64,000 bases of DNA, from the NCBI GenBank assembly GCA_023437225.1, contig JAEZGS010000017.1, forward strand, positions 62,001-126,000, in the 5' to 3' direction. The DNA is from Bacteroidota bacterium. GTDB taxonomy: Bacteria; Bacteroidota; Bacteroidia; Chitinophagales; Chitinophagaceae. Of the stretch, positions 26,095 through 34,404 are shown piece by piece. The position numbers and the translations under genes are program-made. The stretch's first letter is position 1. Each line of letters starts with the position of its first letter. Under the pieces are notes generated by a model. It had not been told where the DNA came from, did not search any database, and saw only the letters and a list, made by a program, of their open reading frames with translations.

Positions 26095-27120
26095 ATGAAA
26101 AGCATATCTATCAAAGATATTGCTAGAGAAGCCGGAGTTGTCCCTTCAACTGTTTCATCGGTTCTTAATGGCAAAGCTAAGACCGCGAGAATAAGCGATC
26201 AACTGGCCGAAAAGATCTTTCGGCTTGCCAATGAAATGGGCTACCAGCCGAATCATACCGCGGTAAGTTTGCGAACTGGCAAGACTAAAATCATTGGTTT
26301 AATTGTTGAAGACATTTCAAACGTGTTCTTTGCATCACTGGCCCGGATCGTTGAAGATGAGGTTTATTCACTAGGGTATAAAATTGTTTATTGCAGTACC
26401 GAAAATAGCGACGAGAAAGGAGTCGAGCTGATTCGAATGCTCTCCAACAGACAGGTGGATGGCTTTCTTATCACGCCGTCGCCCGGTATGCGTGATGAAG
26501 TGTCCAAACTGATACGGCATCATAAACCTGTAGTACTTATTGACCGGAGTTTGCCGGGTGTGCATGCTCCCTCGACGCTGGTGGATAATGAGCTTGGCAT
26601 TCGCATGGGAATGAATCACCTGGTTAGCAAAGGGTATCACAACATCGCATATGTTTCAGTAGAAGACCCGCCCGTGCAAATGAAGGAACGTGAACAGGCC
26701 TTTCTTTCATTTTTGAAAGAAAGGAATTTCAGCGATGCCTCAAACCGGGTAATAAGGCTTCCATATTCTGAAAAACAGGACAGGTCGGTTGCCGCATTGG
26801 AACAATACCTTCTTTCGGTCCCATCGCTTGATGCAGTGTTCTTTGCAACTAACTACCTCGGTCTTACCGGGATTGAAACGTTTAAAAAAATGAATCTCCA
26901 GATAGGGCTGGATGTTGGTATGCTCTGTTTTGATGATCATGACGTGTTTCGCCTGTATAACCCCGGCATCAGTGTGATCGAACAGCCGATCGCCGAAATT
27001 GCAAGGACTGCTATCCAGTTGCTGGTAGAACGAATAGGTCACCCGCATGACGATGAAGATATTATCACGGATACACAGGTACTTAAAATGCCTCGCCTTA
27101 TCATTCGTGAATCCACGTGA
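26095..27120 (+). CDS. LacI-family transcriptional regulator
   Basis: 341 residues. The N-terminal DNA-binding domain reads SIKDIAREAGVVPSTVSSVLNG (helix-turn-helix, about residues 3-24) followed by the hinge helix ending YQPNHTAVSLRTGKT. Next is the periplasmic-binding-protein-like effector domain opening IIGLIVEDISNVFFASL. Length and domain order are complete. LacI regulators bind sugars and release or bind palindromic operators. Next to a ROK kinase and many glycosidases, it probably controls this locus; the inverted repeats near 10000 are candidate targets. The effector is unknown. Confidence 0.92.
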   Translation: MKSISIKDIAREAGVVPSTVSSVLNGKAKTARISDQLAEKIFRLANEMGYQPNHTAVSLRTGKTKIIGLIVEDISNVFFASLARIVEDEVYSLGYKIVYCSTENSDEKGVELIRMLSNRQVDGFLITPSPGMRDEVSKLIRHHKPVVLIDRSLPGVHAPSTLVDNELGIRMGMNHLVSKGYHNIAYVSVEDPPVQMKEREQAFLSFLKERNFSDASNRVIRLPYSEKQDRSVAALEQYLLSVPSLDAVFFATNYLGLTGIETFKKMNLQIGLDVGMLCFDDHDVFRLYNPGISVIEQPIAEIARTAIQLLVERIGHPHDDEDIITDTQVLKMPRLIIREST

Positions 27121-27175
27121 TGGGGCACAACCAACATAGTAAGGAACAATTGCTTTCATTCCGAAACAGGAGAGT

Positions 27176-27385
27176 ATGGAATCGAATATGATGATTGAAT
27201 TAATTGAACGTTACCTGGACGGCACGGCCACTCCTGAGGAGATGTCGATCGTGGATCTTTGGTACGACAGCATGGACAGTAATGAAGGATTAATGGATAA
27301 TCTGGAGCCGGAAGTACTTGCATCCATAGAGGAAAAATCATTCACAAACCTTATCATGCTGATGAAAAATTATCCCGCGGATTAA
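27176..27385 (+). CDS. Stand-alone FecR-type N-terminal anti-sigma domain (mini anti-sigma)
   Basis: 69 residues with AGGAG 4 nt before the ATG. The sequence LIERYLDGTATPEEMSIVDLWY closely follows the opening of FecR-type anti-sigma factors in Bacteroidota, the cytoplasmic part that contacts the ECF sigma factor. The membrane helix and periplasmic FecR domain (normally about 300-400 residues in total) are absent, and the gap before the next gene cannot encode them. It precedes the ECF gene, while full FecR genes usually follow it. It may be a soluble anti-sigma protein for the next gene, or a remnant. The homology is by eye and moderately sure. Confidence 0.6.
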   Translation: MESNMMIELIERYLDGTATPEEMSIVDLWYDSMDSNEGLMDNLEPEVLASIEEKSFTNLIMLMKNYPAD

Positions 27386-27461
27386 AAGAACATTAATCGG
27401 CCGGACGTGATTTTTATACCGAATAAAAACGTTAAGTTCGTAACTCATAATTCACAATTGC

Positions 27462-28046
27462 ATGTCTAACGATAAGCTTTGCTATTCGAATTATTCTGAC
27501 CTCGAGTTATTCGGGTTCATACAAAAAGACGATGTTGCTGCATTTGAGGCATTGTATCATCGCTATTGGCGATTACTCACTGATACTGTTTATAAACGTC
27601 TTCAATCCAGGCAAAAAGCTGAGGATCTCGTGCAGGACCTTTTCATCGACCTCTATCAGAAAAGAAATGATATTGAGTTCAAAGTTTCCGTTCGCGCCTA
27701 TCTTCTTCAGGCGGTAAAATATAAAGTCCTTAATGAGTTTCGTTCAGATGCTATTAAGGGTAATTATACGAAGTCGCTTTTTTTTAATGCTGTTAGCAAA
27801 AACGATTTTGCAAACCAATTGGATGCAAAGGATTTACGAGTTCGTATCAATGAGGTGCTTGAAACGTTACCTGAAAAATGCAGACGCGCTTTTTTATTAA
27901 GCCGCAATTCTGATCTCTCTAATAAAGAGATATCATCAACGATGAACATTTCAGTAAGCACTGTCGAAAAACACATCGGAAAAGCACTTAAAATTTTTCG
28001 CGACAATCTAAAAGAATTCTCACCAGCGAGTCAATGTTTTAATTAA
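27462..28046 (+). CDS. ECF RNA polymerase sigma factor (FecI-like)
   Basis: 194 residues. Region 2 spans about 18-85 (FEALYHRYWRLLTDTVYKRL, then EDLVQDLFIDLYQKR, the 2.2/2.3 core). Region 4 spans about 130-182 (LPEKCRRAFLLSRNSDLSNKEISSTMNISVSTVEKHIGKALKIF, a helix-turn-helix). These are the sigma factors that in Bacteroidota direct glycan loci, normally with a full FecR anti-sigma and a TonB receptor. Here a mini-FecR gene precedes it and a GH172 gene follows after 38 bp. No TonB-dependent receptor is in the window, so the signal input is unknown. Confidence 0.9.
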   Translation: MSNDKLCYSNYSDLELFGFIQKDDVAAFEALYHRYWRLLTDTVYKRLQSRQKAEDLVQDLFIDLYQKRNDIEFKVSVRAYLLQAVKYKVLNEFRSDAIKGNYTKSLFFNAVSKNDFANQLDAKDLRVRINEVLETLPEKCRRAFLLSRNSDLSNKEISSTMNISVSTVEKHIGKALKIFRDNLKEFSPASQCFN

Positions 28047-28062
28047 ACGGTTTTCATTAATA

Positions 28063-28082
28063 TTAGGTTGAAATCAACCTAA
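28063..28082. promoter_or_regulatory. Perfect 9-bp inverted repeat abutting the GH172 start
   Basis: TTAGGTTGA-AA-TCAACCTAA, 20 bp, ending 2 bp before the ATG at 28085 and starting 16 bp after the sigma-factor stop. It covers the ribosome-binding region. It could be an operator, or an RNA hairpin hiding the start of GH172. There is no T-run, so it is not a standard terminator. Confidence 0.5.
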
Positions 28083-28084
28083 CG

Positions 28085-29284
28085 ATGAAACAAGCCATTA
28101 CTTTGATGGTGCTGTTATTTACGGCATCCGCTTCTTTCGCGCAATTTTCAAACGACATGCTTTCCCTTGCGCAGATCAAAAAAGGAATGCGGTCAAAAAG
28201 GATCAGTAGCTACGATACATCAGGGGGCAACAACGATCGTCTCGAAAAGATCAGGCCCGCCGAGAAAAAAACTTTATTCAACGTTAAGGGAGCCGGCATC
28301 ATAAATCACATCTGGATCACGATTGCTCCTGAGCCAGACAAAGTTCTTCGCGATGACATCATCATCCGCATGTATTGGGATGGCAATACTTTTCCATCAG
28401 TAGAAGCCCCGCTAGGTTCATTTTTTGGCCAGGGCTGGAATGAAGCATACCCATATTATACGCATCCTTTGAATGTTGCGCCTGGTGATTCAAAAGCACT
28501 GGTTTCTTATTTTGCCATGCCCTTTGCAAATGGTGCGCGGATAGAAATAGAGAATCAAAACACCATCGATATTGATGCTTTTTATTATTATGTCGACTAT
28601 TATGAAATGAACCAACTGCCGCCCGACATGGGTCGCTTTCACGCATGGTTCAACAACCAGGTAACAGAAACGGAATCTCAAGAACGTGAAAACGAGTGGG
28701 GCGTGCTGGGTCAGCAGCAGGGCAGAAACAAAAAGGGAGACAGAAATTATCTCATCGCAGACATTAAAGGTAAAGGTCAGTTTATTGGAGTTAATTATTA
28801 CGTGAATTCACCGTCGCCGATATGGTATGGTGAAGGGGATGATATGTTCTTTATTGACGGTAGCGAGTATCCAACCCTACACGGCACAGGCACCGAAGAT
28901 TATTTCAATACTGCATGGTGTCCCAAAGAAATATTTATGACCCCTTTTTTTGGTTATCCACGTATTCACCTTCCTGACAACGGAGGTGGCAGATGGACTA
29001 TTGGGTGGTCTGGTAGAACGCATGTATATCGTTTTCATATCCCCGATCCCATATACTTTGACAAGGCACTCCGCTTCAGCATTGAACACGGTCACAACAA
29101 TGTGCTGACACTTGAATTGCGTTCAGTAGCATACTGGTATCAAACAGAAGCGGCACGCGTGCCTTCCATCAAATCTAAGGATGCCCGCAAACCTCTGCCA
29201 GTTATCGGTCCTGTCGACATGCATCGGTGGAGAAATGAATGGAGAAAAGCTAAAGGCGATGCATTAAATTTATGGGGTCAATAA
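28085..29284 (+). CDS. GH172 (former DUF2961) alpha-furanosidase-like enzyme
   Basis: 399 residues with a signal peptide (cleavage near ASFAQ, residue 20). Two conserved acidic motifs, IWYGEGDDMFFIDG (Glu250) and HGTGTEDYFNTAW (Glu271), are 21 residues apart, the same spacing as the catalytic pair of the characterised fructofuranosidase of this family. GH172 forms jelly-roll oligomers acting on alpha-D-fructofuranosides or D-arabinofuranosides. It is thus a complete, probably active enzyme. The gene follows the ECF sigma factor and has a palindrome over its start. Which furanoside it cuts is undecided. Confidence 0.88.
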   Translation: MKQAITLMVLLFTASASFAQFSNDMLSLAQIKKGMRSKRISSYDTSGGNNDRLEKIRPAEKKTLFNVKGAGIINHIWITIAPEPDKVLRDDIIIRMYWDGNTFPSVEAPLGSFFGQGWNEAYPYYTHPLNVAPGDSKALVSYFAMPFANGARIEIENQNTIDIDAFYYYVDYYEMNQLPPDMGRFHAWFNNQVTETESQERENEWGVLGQQQGRNKKGDRNYLIADIKGKGQFIGVNYYVNSPSPIWYGEGDDMFFIDGSEYPTLHGTGTEDYFNTAWCPKEIFMTPFFGYPRIHLPDNGGGRWTIGWSGRTHVYRFHIPDPIYFDKALRFSIEHGHNNVLTLELRSVAYWYQTEAARVPSIKSKDARKPLPVIGPVDMHRWRNEWRKAKGDALNLWGQ

Positions 29285-29319
29285 TTCTTAACTCCTAACC
29301 TCTATAAGGATTGTTATCA

Positions 29320-31509
29320 TTGCCAAAGATCTGTTGTTGCAGAATTGTCTTACTGTGCATACTGTGTTCATTTCATTTGTTTGCACATGCGCAAAGAAAG
29401 ATCAACGATACATTTAATCTTCACATAAAGAAGACCACTCAACCCGTTGTGATCGATGGTTTGCTGAATGATGATGCATGGCGTTCAGCCCAGGTGGCTT
29501 CCGGCTTTCAAATGGTGCTGCCCATGGACACCAGTAAGGCAAACGTGCGTACAGACGTGATGATGTCTTACGATGCGCATAATCTTTACCTGGTTGCAAT
29601 CTGTTATCATGCATTGCCCGGTTCAAACTATGTGGAATCTTTGCGCAGGGATTTCATCTTTGGCAAGAATGACAACTTCCTTCTGTTCATGGATCCGTTC
29701 AACGATCTTACAAATGGTTTTTCGTTTGGAGCAAATGCAGCAGGCGCACAATGGGATGGAACCATGTATGGTGGATATGCCGTCGACCTTAATTGGGACA
29801 ACAAATGGATATCTGCAGTGTCAAACGACAAAGAGAAGTGGGTATTTGAAATGGCGGTGCCTTTTACCACCATCAGGTATAAAAAGAACATTACATCCTG
29901 GGGTATCAATTTCAGCAGGCTTGATCTGAAAGCGCGTGAGAAATCAAGCTGGACGCCCGTTCCAAGGCAATTCCCAACAGCCGCTCTTGCTTTTACAGGC
30001 AATCTGGTCTGGGACCAGCCGCCACCGGATCCTGGTACAAACATTTCCGTGATTCCTTACGTGCTTACAGGGTTAAGCAAGTCTTTTGATCCCGCAACAG
30101 CATCTTCGTTTCAGAAAAAAATTGGAACCGATGTCAAAATTGGTATCACATCTTCACTGAACCTCGATCTTACTGTAAATCCGGATTTTTCGCAGGTTGA
30201 AGTAGACAGACAAGTGACCAACCTGGATAGGTTTGAATTATTCTTTCCTGAAAGACGGCAATTCTTTTTAGAGAATGGAGATCTCTTTGCCAACTTCGGC
30301 TATTCTACGATCAGACCATTCTTCTCACGGCGCATTGGGCTGGGTGTGCAAATAAAAGCGGGTGCCCGACTAAGTGGGAACATCAATAAAAACTGGCGCA
30401 TCGGGCTAATGGATATGCAAACCGCATCAGTACGCTCCACGGGTTTGCCTGAACAAAATTTCGCAGTGTTGTCCATGCAGAGAAAGGTATTTTCCAGGTC
30501 CAATATCGGTCTGATCTTCGTCAACAAACAATCGCTGCGTTACGATTCGGACTCACTAAAAACAATATATTCTGAATACAATCGCACTGCTGGAGTTGAA
30601 TATAATCTCGCATCTGCAAACAACCGATGGACGGGAAAGGCGTTGCTTCTTAGCTCGTTCACTCCGGGACGTACTGCGGAACTTGTGTATGCCGGTCATC
30701 TTCAATACAGCACACGAAAATGGATCGCATCATTGCAGATTGAATCTGTCGACAATCAATTCAATGCTGAAGTCGGCTATGTGCCACGCACCGGTTATAA
30801 AAGGTTTGCAACGTCCATCAACCGTTTATTCTTTCCTCAAAGCGGGCAGGTATTGAGTCATGGTCCACAGGTGAACATCAACTATTTTGTCAATAGTAAG
30901 TGGGCACAAACAGACCACTTAAACAGCTATTATTATGTGGCTAATTTCCGCGATCAGAGTGTTTTGAAGTCTGGATTCATCCAGGAATTTGTTGATCTTT
31001 TCAGACCTTTTGATCCAACAAATAGCGGCAAAGACAGCCTGCCTGTTGGCTCGCGTCACATAATGAATTCATGGAGAACGGAGTTTGTTTCAAAACCCCA
31101 GAGTTTATTCACCTATGCATTCAACAGCACCATAGGTCAGTATTATATGAAGGGCAGACGAATGAATCTATATGGCGAACTGGGTTATCGGTTTCAACCC
31201 CACCTCAGTCTCTTAGCAACTCTGAGTTACAATCGCATTGATTTGCCGGAGCCATGGGGTCTTAACAACTTCTGGCTTATAGGATCGAATATTGACATCA
31301 CATTCACCAATCGATTGTTCTTCTCAACATTTATTCAGTACAATGAGCAATTGAAAAACATGAATATTAATTCCCGATTTCAGTGGCGCTACCAGCCGGC
31401 TTCAGACCTGTTCATTGTTTATACTGATAATTACTTTCCCGCGCCCTTTTCAGTAAGAAACAGGGCGGTAGTGCTTAAGCTAACTTATTGGTGGACGCGG
31501 AAAGGCTGA
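29320..31509 (+). CDS. CBM9-like/DUF5916 outer-membrane beta-barrel protein
   Basis: 729 residues from a TTG start. TTG at 29320 is preceded by AAGGA (29306-29310) at 9 nt and gives a signal peptide (..CILCSFHLFAHAQ). TTG at 29311 is the alternative, and there is no usable ATG. Residues about 30-210 form a CBM9-like domain (VVIDGLLNDDAW, DNFLLFMDPFNDLTNG, KWVFEMAVPFTTIRY). The DUF5916 region follows (NPDFSQVEVDRQVTNLDRFELFFPERRQFFLENGDLF), then alternating beta strands to the aromatic-ended C-terminus, as expected for an outer-membrane barrel. Function is uncertain. It could bind glycan and form a channel, standing between GH172 and a porin. Confidence 0.83.
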   Translation: MPKICCCRIVLLCILCSFHLFAHAQRKINDTFNLHIKKTTQPVVIDGLLNDDAWRSAQVASGFQMVLPMDTSKANVRTDVMMSYDAHNLYLVAICYHALPGSNYVESLRRDFIFGKNDNFLLFMDPFNDLTNGFSFGANAAGAQWDGTMYGGYAVDLNWDNKWISAVSNDKEKWVFEMAVPFTTIRYKKNITSWGINFSRLDLKAREKSSWTPVPRQFPTAALAFTGNLVWDQPPPDPGTNISVIPYVLTGLSKSFDPATASSFQKKIGTDVKIGITSSLNLDLTVNPDFSQVEVDRQVTNLDRFELFFPERRQFFLENGDLFANFGYSTIRPFFSRRIGLGVQIKAGARLSGNINKNWRIGLMDMQTASVRSTGLPEQNFAVLSMQRKVFSRSNIGLIFVNKQSLRYDSDSLKTIYSEYNRTAGVEYNLASANNRWTGKALLLSSFTPGRTAELVYAGHLQYSTRKWIASLQIESVDNQFNAEVGYVPRTGYKRFATSINRLFFPQSGQVLSHGPQVNINYFVNSKWAQTDHLNSYYYVANFRDQSVLKSGFIQEFVDLFRPFDPTNSGKDSLPVGSRHIMNSWRTEFVSKPQSLFTYAFNSTIGQYYMKGRRMNLYGELGYRFQPHLSLLATLSYNRIDLPEPWGLNNFWLIGSNIDITFTNRLFFSTFIQYNEQLKNMNINSRFQWRYQPASDLFIVYTDNYFPAPFSVRNRAVVLKLTYWWTRKG

Positions 31510-31595
31510 TGAAAATCATGCAGATGCTTCTTTAAACTCCTGAGATCCCCTGCGGAACGTCTCTAACTTGCAGGCCGACTATAAAGCTCTGCATT

Positions 31596-32924
31596 ATGTT
31601 GATGAATATCCCTCGCGTCTTTGTCTTTCTGTTTAGTTTGATGGCGATAGGTTCCGGTGCAAACGCTCAGCTGTTTAAAGATGGCAAGTTACCGTTGAAT
31701 GCAGATGGTACGCAGTATCTCAAATTTGGATTTGGGAACCAGATATGGGTAAGACATACGGAAATGAATCCAGGGTCAACCATCAACGGTTACGCAAAAA
31801 GTAGTTATTCGGATATCGGCATACGCAGGGTCCGCATCAACTTTTCCGGACAATTGACCGACCGCGTTTTTTTCTACACCATGATCGGAGAGAACAACTT
31901 TAATTTCTTAAGCGATCGCAAACTCGGCCTCTGTGTGCTCGATGCAGTAGGAGAGTATGCCGCAATTAAAACGAAGCTTAGTTTCGGTGCAGGTCTTACT
32001 GGTTGGGGAGGATTATCGCGGTTTTCATCACCTGCAACAGCATCTTTCAATGGAATTGATGCGCCACTTTATCAACAGGCAACAGTGGACATGAATGATC
32101 AGTTGCTCAGAAAACTTTCGGTATATGCAAAAGGAAAATTGGGGGATCTGGATTACCGCGTTGCAATGAACCATCCACTTGCCGTACATAAGGCGTCCGG
32201 ATACAATGCCAATATCGGGAAGTATTCATCCTATTCGGCAGAACCGGCTCAGATGCAATGGTCAGGGTATTTTCAATGGCAGATGTTAGACAAAGAATCG
32301 AATGTAACACCCTATACAGTTGGCAACTATATAGGCGAAAAAAATGTTTTCAATGTGGGTGCCGGATTTCTTCACCAACAGGATGCGATGTGGCGGGTAG
32401 CTGCTGAAGGCAACGATACCATCCGAAGCTCCATGAATCATATAGCAGTTGATGTGTTTCTCGATAAGGTTTTGAATCGATCCAAAAAAACATCCTTCAA
32501 TGCTTATGCTGCATGGATAAGGTATGATTTCGGTGATGGATACATTCGAAACTTCGCAACGATGAATCCTGCAAATGGAGGAACCCAAAAAGACCTGATC
32601 AATGGCCATGGAAATGGCTTTCCCGCAGTTGGAACGGGAAACGTATTTTATGTACAGGTTGCTTATAAGTTTGCGGAAAATCTGATTGGTAAGACAACGC
32701 TGATGCCTTACGCTTCGATCCAGCATGCAGATTATGACAGGCTGAACGATCGCATGAACTACATCGATGCCGGCATCAACTGGTTGTTGAAAGGCAATAC
32801 ATCAAAGCTTACCCTTGCCCTTCAAAACAGACCTTTGTTCTATGTCGATGCGCTGACCGGACAGGGCACCAGGCAGGGCACCAGGAACTCGATGGTGTTG
32901 CAATACTCCATCTCATTTCCCTGA
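31596..32924 (+). CDS. OprP/OprO-like outer-membrane porin
   Basis: 442 residues with a signal peptide (cleavage near SGANAQ). A second Met, codon 31602, is an equally good start. The mature protein opens LKFGFGNQIWVRHTE and continues with amphipathic strands (IGIRRVRINFSGQLTDRVFFYTMIGENNF) to a C-terminal aromatic strand (QYSISFP, ending in Phe-Pro). This is the phosphate-selective porin O/P family by pattern, though Bacteroidota members vary in solute. As the last gene of the plus-strand glycan run it may serve as a general channel for sugars. The phosphate role is not supported by context. Confidence 0.8.
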   Translation: MLMNIPRVFVFLFSLMAIGSGANAQLFKDGKLPLNADGTQYLKFGFGNQIWVRHTEMNPGSTINGYAKSSYSDIGIRRVRINFSGQLTDRVFFYTMIGENNFNFLSDRKLGLCVLDAVGEYAAIKTKLSFGAGLTGWGGLSRFSSPATASFNGIDAPLYQQATVDMNDQLLRKLSVYAKGKLGDLDYRVAMNHPLAVHKASGYNANIGKYSSYSAEPAQMQWSGYFQWQMLDKESNVTPYTVGNYIGEKNVFNVGAGFLHQQDAMWRVAAEGNDTIRSSMNHIAVDVFLDKVLNRSKKTSFNAYAAWIRYDFGDGYIRNFATMNPANGGTQKDLINGHGNGFPAVGTGNVFYVQVAYKFAENLIGKTTLMPYASIQHADYDRLNDRMNYIDAGINWLLKGNTSKLTLALQNRPLFYVDALTGQGTRQGTRNSMVLQYSISFP

Positions 32925-33066
32925 TCATTTCTTTGTTAAATAATTTAGCTTATAAACAAATTCTTAAGGGCTTACATTTATTTCGTTATCTTCGTTCAAT
33001 AGCTCTCACACAAGCACTAGATAACTTTCTCCTTCGAAGCTCATCAAGTTCTACAGCGACGAGCAC

Positions 33067-33090
33067 CTAACCAGAAGGTTAGTTTTTATT
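33067..33090 (+). terminator. Terminator-like hairpin in the helicase leader
   Basis: CTAACC-AGAA-GGTTAG followed by TTTTTATT, 18 bp before the rhlE-like start codon and 140 bp after the porin stop. It either ends porin transcription or acts as an attenuator in the helicase leader. The rest of the 183 bp gap is AT-rich, with TATCTTCG at 32987-32994 as a weak -7 candidate. Confidence 0.5.
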
Positions 33091-33107
33091 ATTTTAAACT
33101 GAATACT

Positions 33108-34367
33108 TTGACTTTTGAACAATTAGGTTTTATAGAACCTATCAGTAAAGCGCTACGTGCGCAACAATACGAAAATCCAACTCCCATTCAGGCACAGGCA
33201 ATACCGGTGATCTTACAGGGAAGGGATATCCTGGGAATTGCACAAACTGGTACAGGTAAGACCGCTGCATTTGCACTACCCATCCTGCAGATGCTTTACA
33301 CGAACAGGAACAATGCACAGGGATATAAACACATCCGTACACTGGTTCTGACACCAACACGTGAGTTGGCAGGGCAGATCGATGAAAGCTTTGAGCAATA
33401 TGGCAAGCATCTCAATCTGAAGCACGATGTTATCTTCGGTGGTGTGCCACAGGCACAGCAAACCATTTCATTGCGGAATGGAACCGATATACTTATTGCT
33501 ACTCCCGGCAGACTCCTGGATCTCATGAACCAGGGATATATCTACCTCGACAGGCTTGAAGTCCTTGTTCTGGATGAAGCCGACAGGATGCTGGATATGG
33601 GATTCATTAATGACATCAAAAAGATATTGCGCGAAATTCCTGAGGCAAGACAGACACTTTTCTTTTCTGCAACAATGCCTGCAGAGATCGCAAGCTTATC
33701 AAAGCGCATCCTGAAAGATCCTGTAAAAGTAGAAGTGACCCCGGTTGCAACTACTGCGGAAAAGATCGATCAATCGATCTACATGGTAGCTAAGAAAGAT
33801 AAACAGGCACTACTTGAACATCTTTTGCAGGACCAAAATATCAGCCGGACCTTAGTGTTCACTCGTACCAAACATGGTGCTGACAGAATACGAAAAGACT
33901 TGAAAAAGGCCAACATCAATGCCGATGCGATCCATGGAGATAAGTCGCAGTCTGCGCGTCAGCGTGCACTCGAACACTTCAAGAACGGAAAACTGAAAGT
34001 ACTTGTGGCTACTGATATTGCAGCACGAGGCATTGATGTCGATGGACTAACGCATGTGATCAATTACGATCTTCCTAATGTTGCAGAAACATATGTACAT
34101 CGTATAGGCAGAACCGGTCGTGCCGGTGCTGATGGCATTGCATTATCATTTTGTGATCACGAAGAGCGTTCCTATCTGCGTGATATAAACAAACTCACTT
34201 CACAATCAATTAAAATTGTGGACGGTCATCCGTTTCCGTTACAATTCAACGGTCCTTCTTCTAATTTCAAACAGAAGAGAACGGATAATTTCCAATCGTC
34301 TCGCGGATTCAAACGGCGCAATGACCGTCCTAAACAGTTTTCTCAAAAATTACAGGGGCCGAATTAA
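33108..34367 (+). CDS. rhlE: DEAD-box ATP-dependent RNA helicase (RhlE-like)
   Basis: 419 residues starting at a TTG; no ATG fits, and the family start (TFEQLGF) matches. Motifs: Q motif PTPIQAQAIP, Walker A AQTGTGKTAAF, PTRELAGQ, TPGRLLDL, DEAD, SAT, then VFTRTKHGADR, ATDIAARGIDVDG and HRIGRTGRAG. The C-terminal tail is basic and low complexity (about 360-419), typical of RhlE. It unwinds structured RNA in ribosome assembly, mRNA decay and cold growth. A terminator-like hairpin in the leader suggests attenuation or temperature control. The symbol is assigned by similarity of motifs and tail. Confidence 0.9.
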   Translation: MTFEQLGFIEPISKALRAQQYENPTPIQAQAIPVILQGRDILGIAQTGTGKTAAFALPILQMLYTNRNNAQGYKHIRTLVLTPTRELAGQIDESFEQYGKHLNLKHDVIFGGVPQAQQTISLRNGTDILIATPGRLLDLMNQGYIYLDRLEVLVLDEADRMLDMGFINDIKKILREIPEARQTLFFSATMPAEIASLSKRILKDPVKVEVTPVATTAEKIDQSIYMVAKKDKQALLEHLLQDQNISRTLVFTRTKHGADRIRKDLKKANINADAIHGDKSQSARQRALEHFKNGKLKVLVATDIAARGIDVDGLTHVINYDLPNVAETYVHRIGRTGRAGADGIALSFCDHEERSYLRDINKLTSQSIKIVDGHPFPLQFNGPSSNFKQKRTDNFQSSRGFKRRNDRPKQFSQKLQGPN

Positions 34368-34379
34368 AGCCCCTTTACT
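34354..34379 (+). terminator. Weak terminator after the helicase gene
   Basis: AGGGGC / GCCCCT stem (34354-34359 with 34369-34374) overlapping the stop codon, followed by TTACTT. The short stem and poor T-run make it weak. Confidence 0.4.
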
Positions 34380-34387
34380 TATTTTTG
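34380..34387 (+). promoter_or_regulatory. Candidate -7 element (TATTTTTG) for the FtsE-type gene
   Basis: TATTTTTG fits TAnnTTTG exactly and lies 17 bp before the ATG at 34405. No clear -33 element is present. Confidence 0.4.
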
Positions 34388-34404
34388 TTTGAATTGGTTA
34401 TTCT

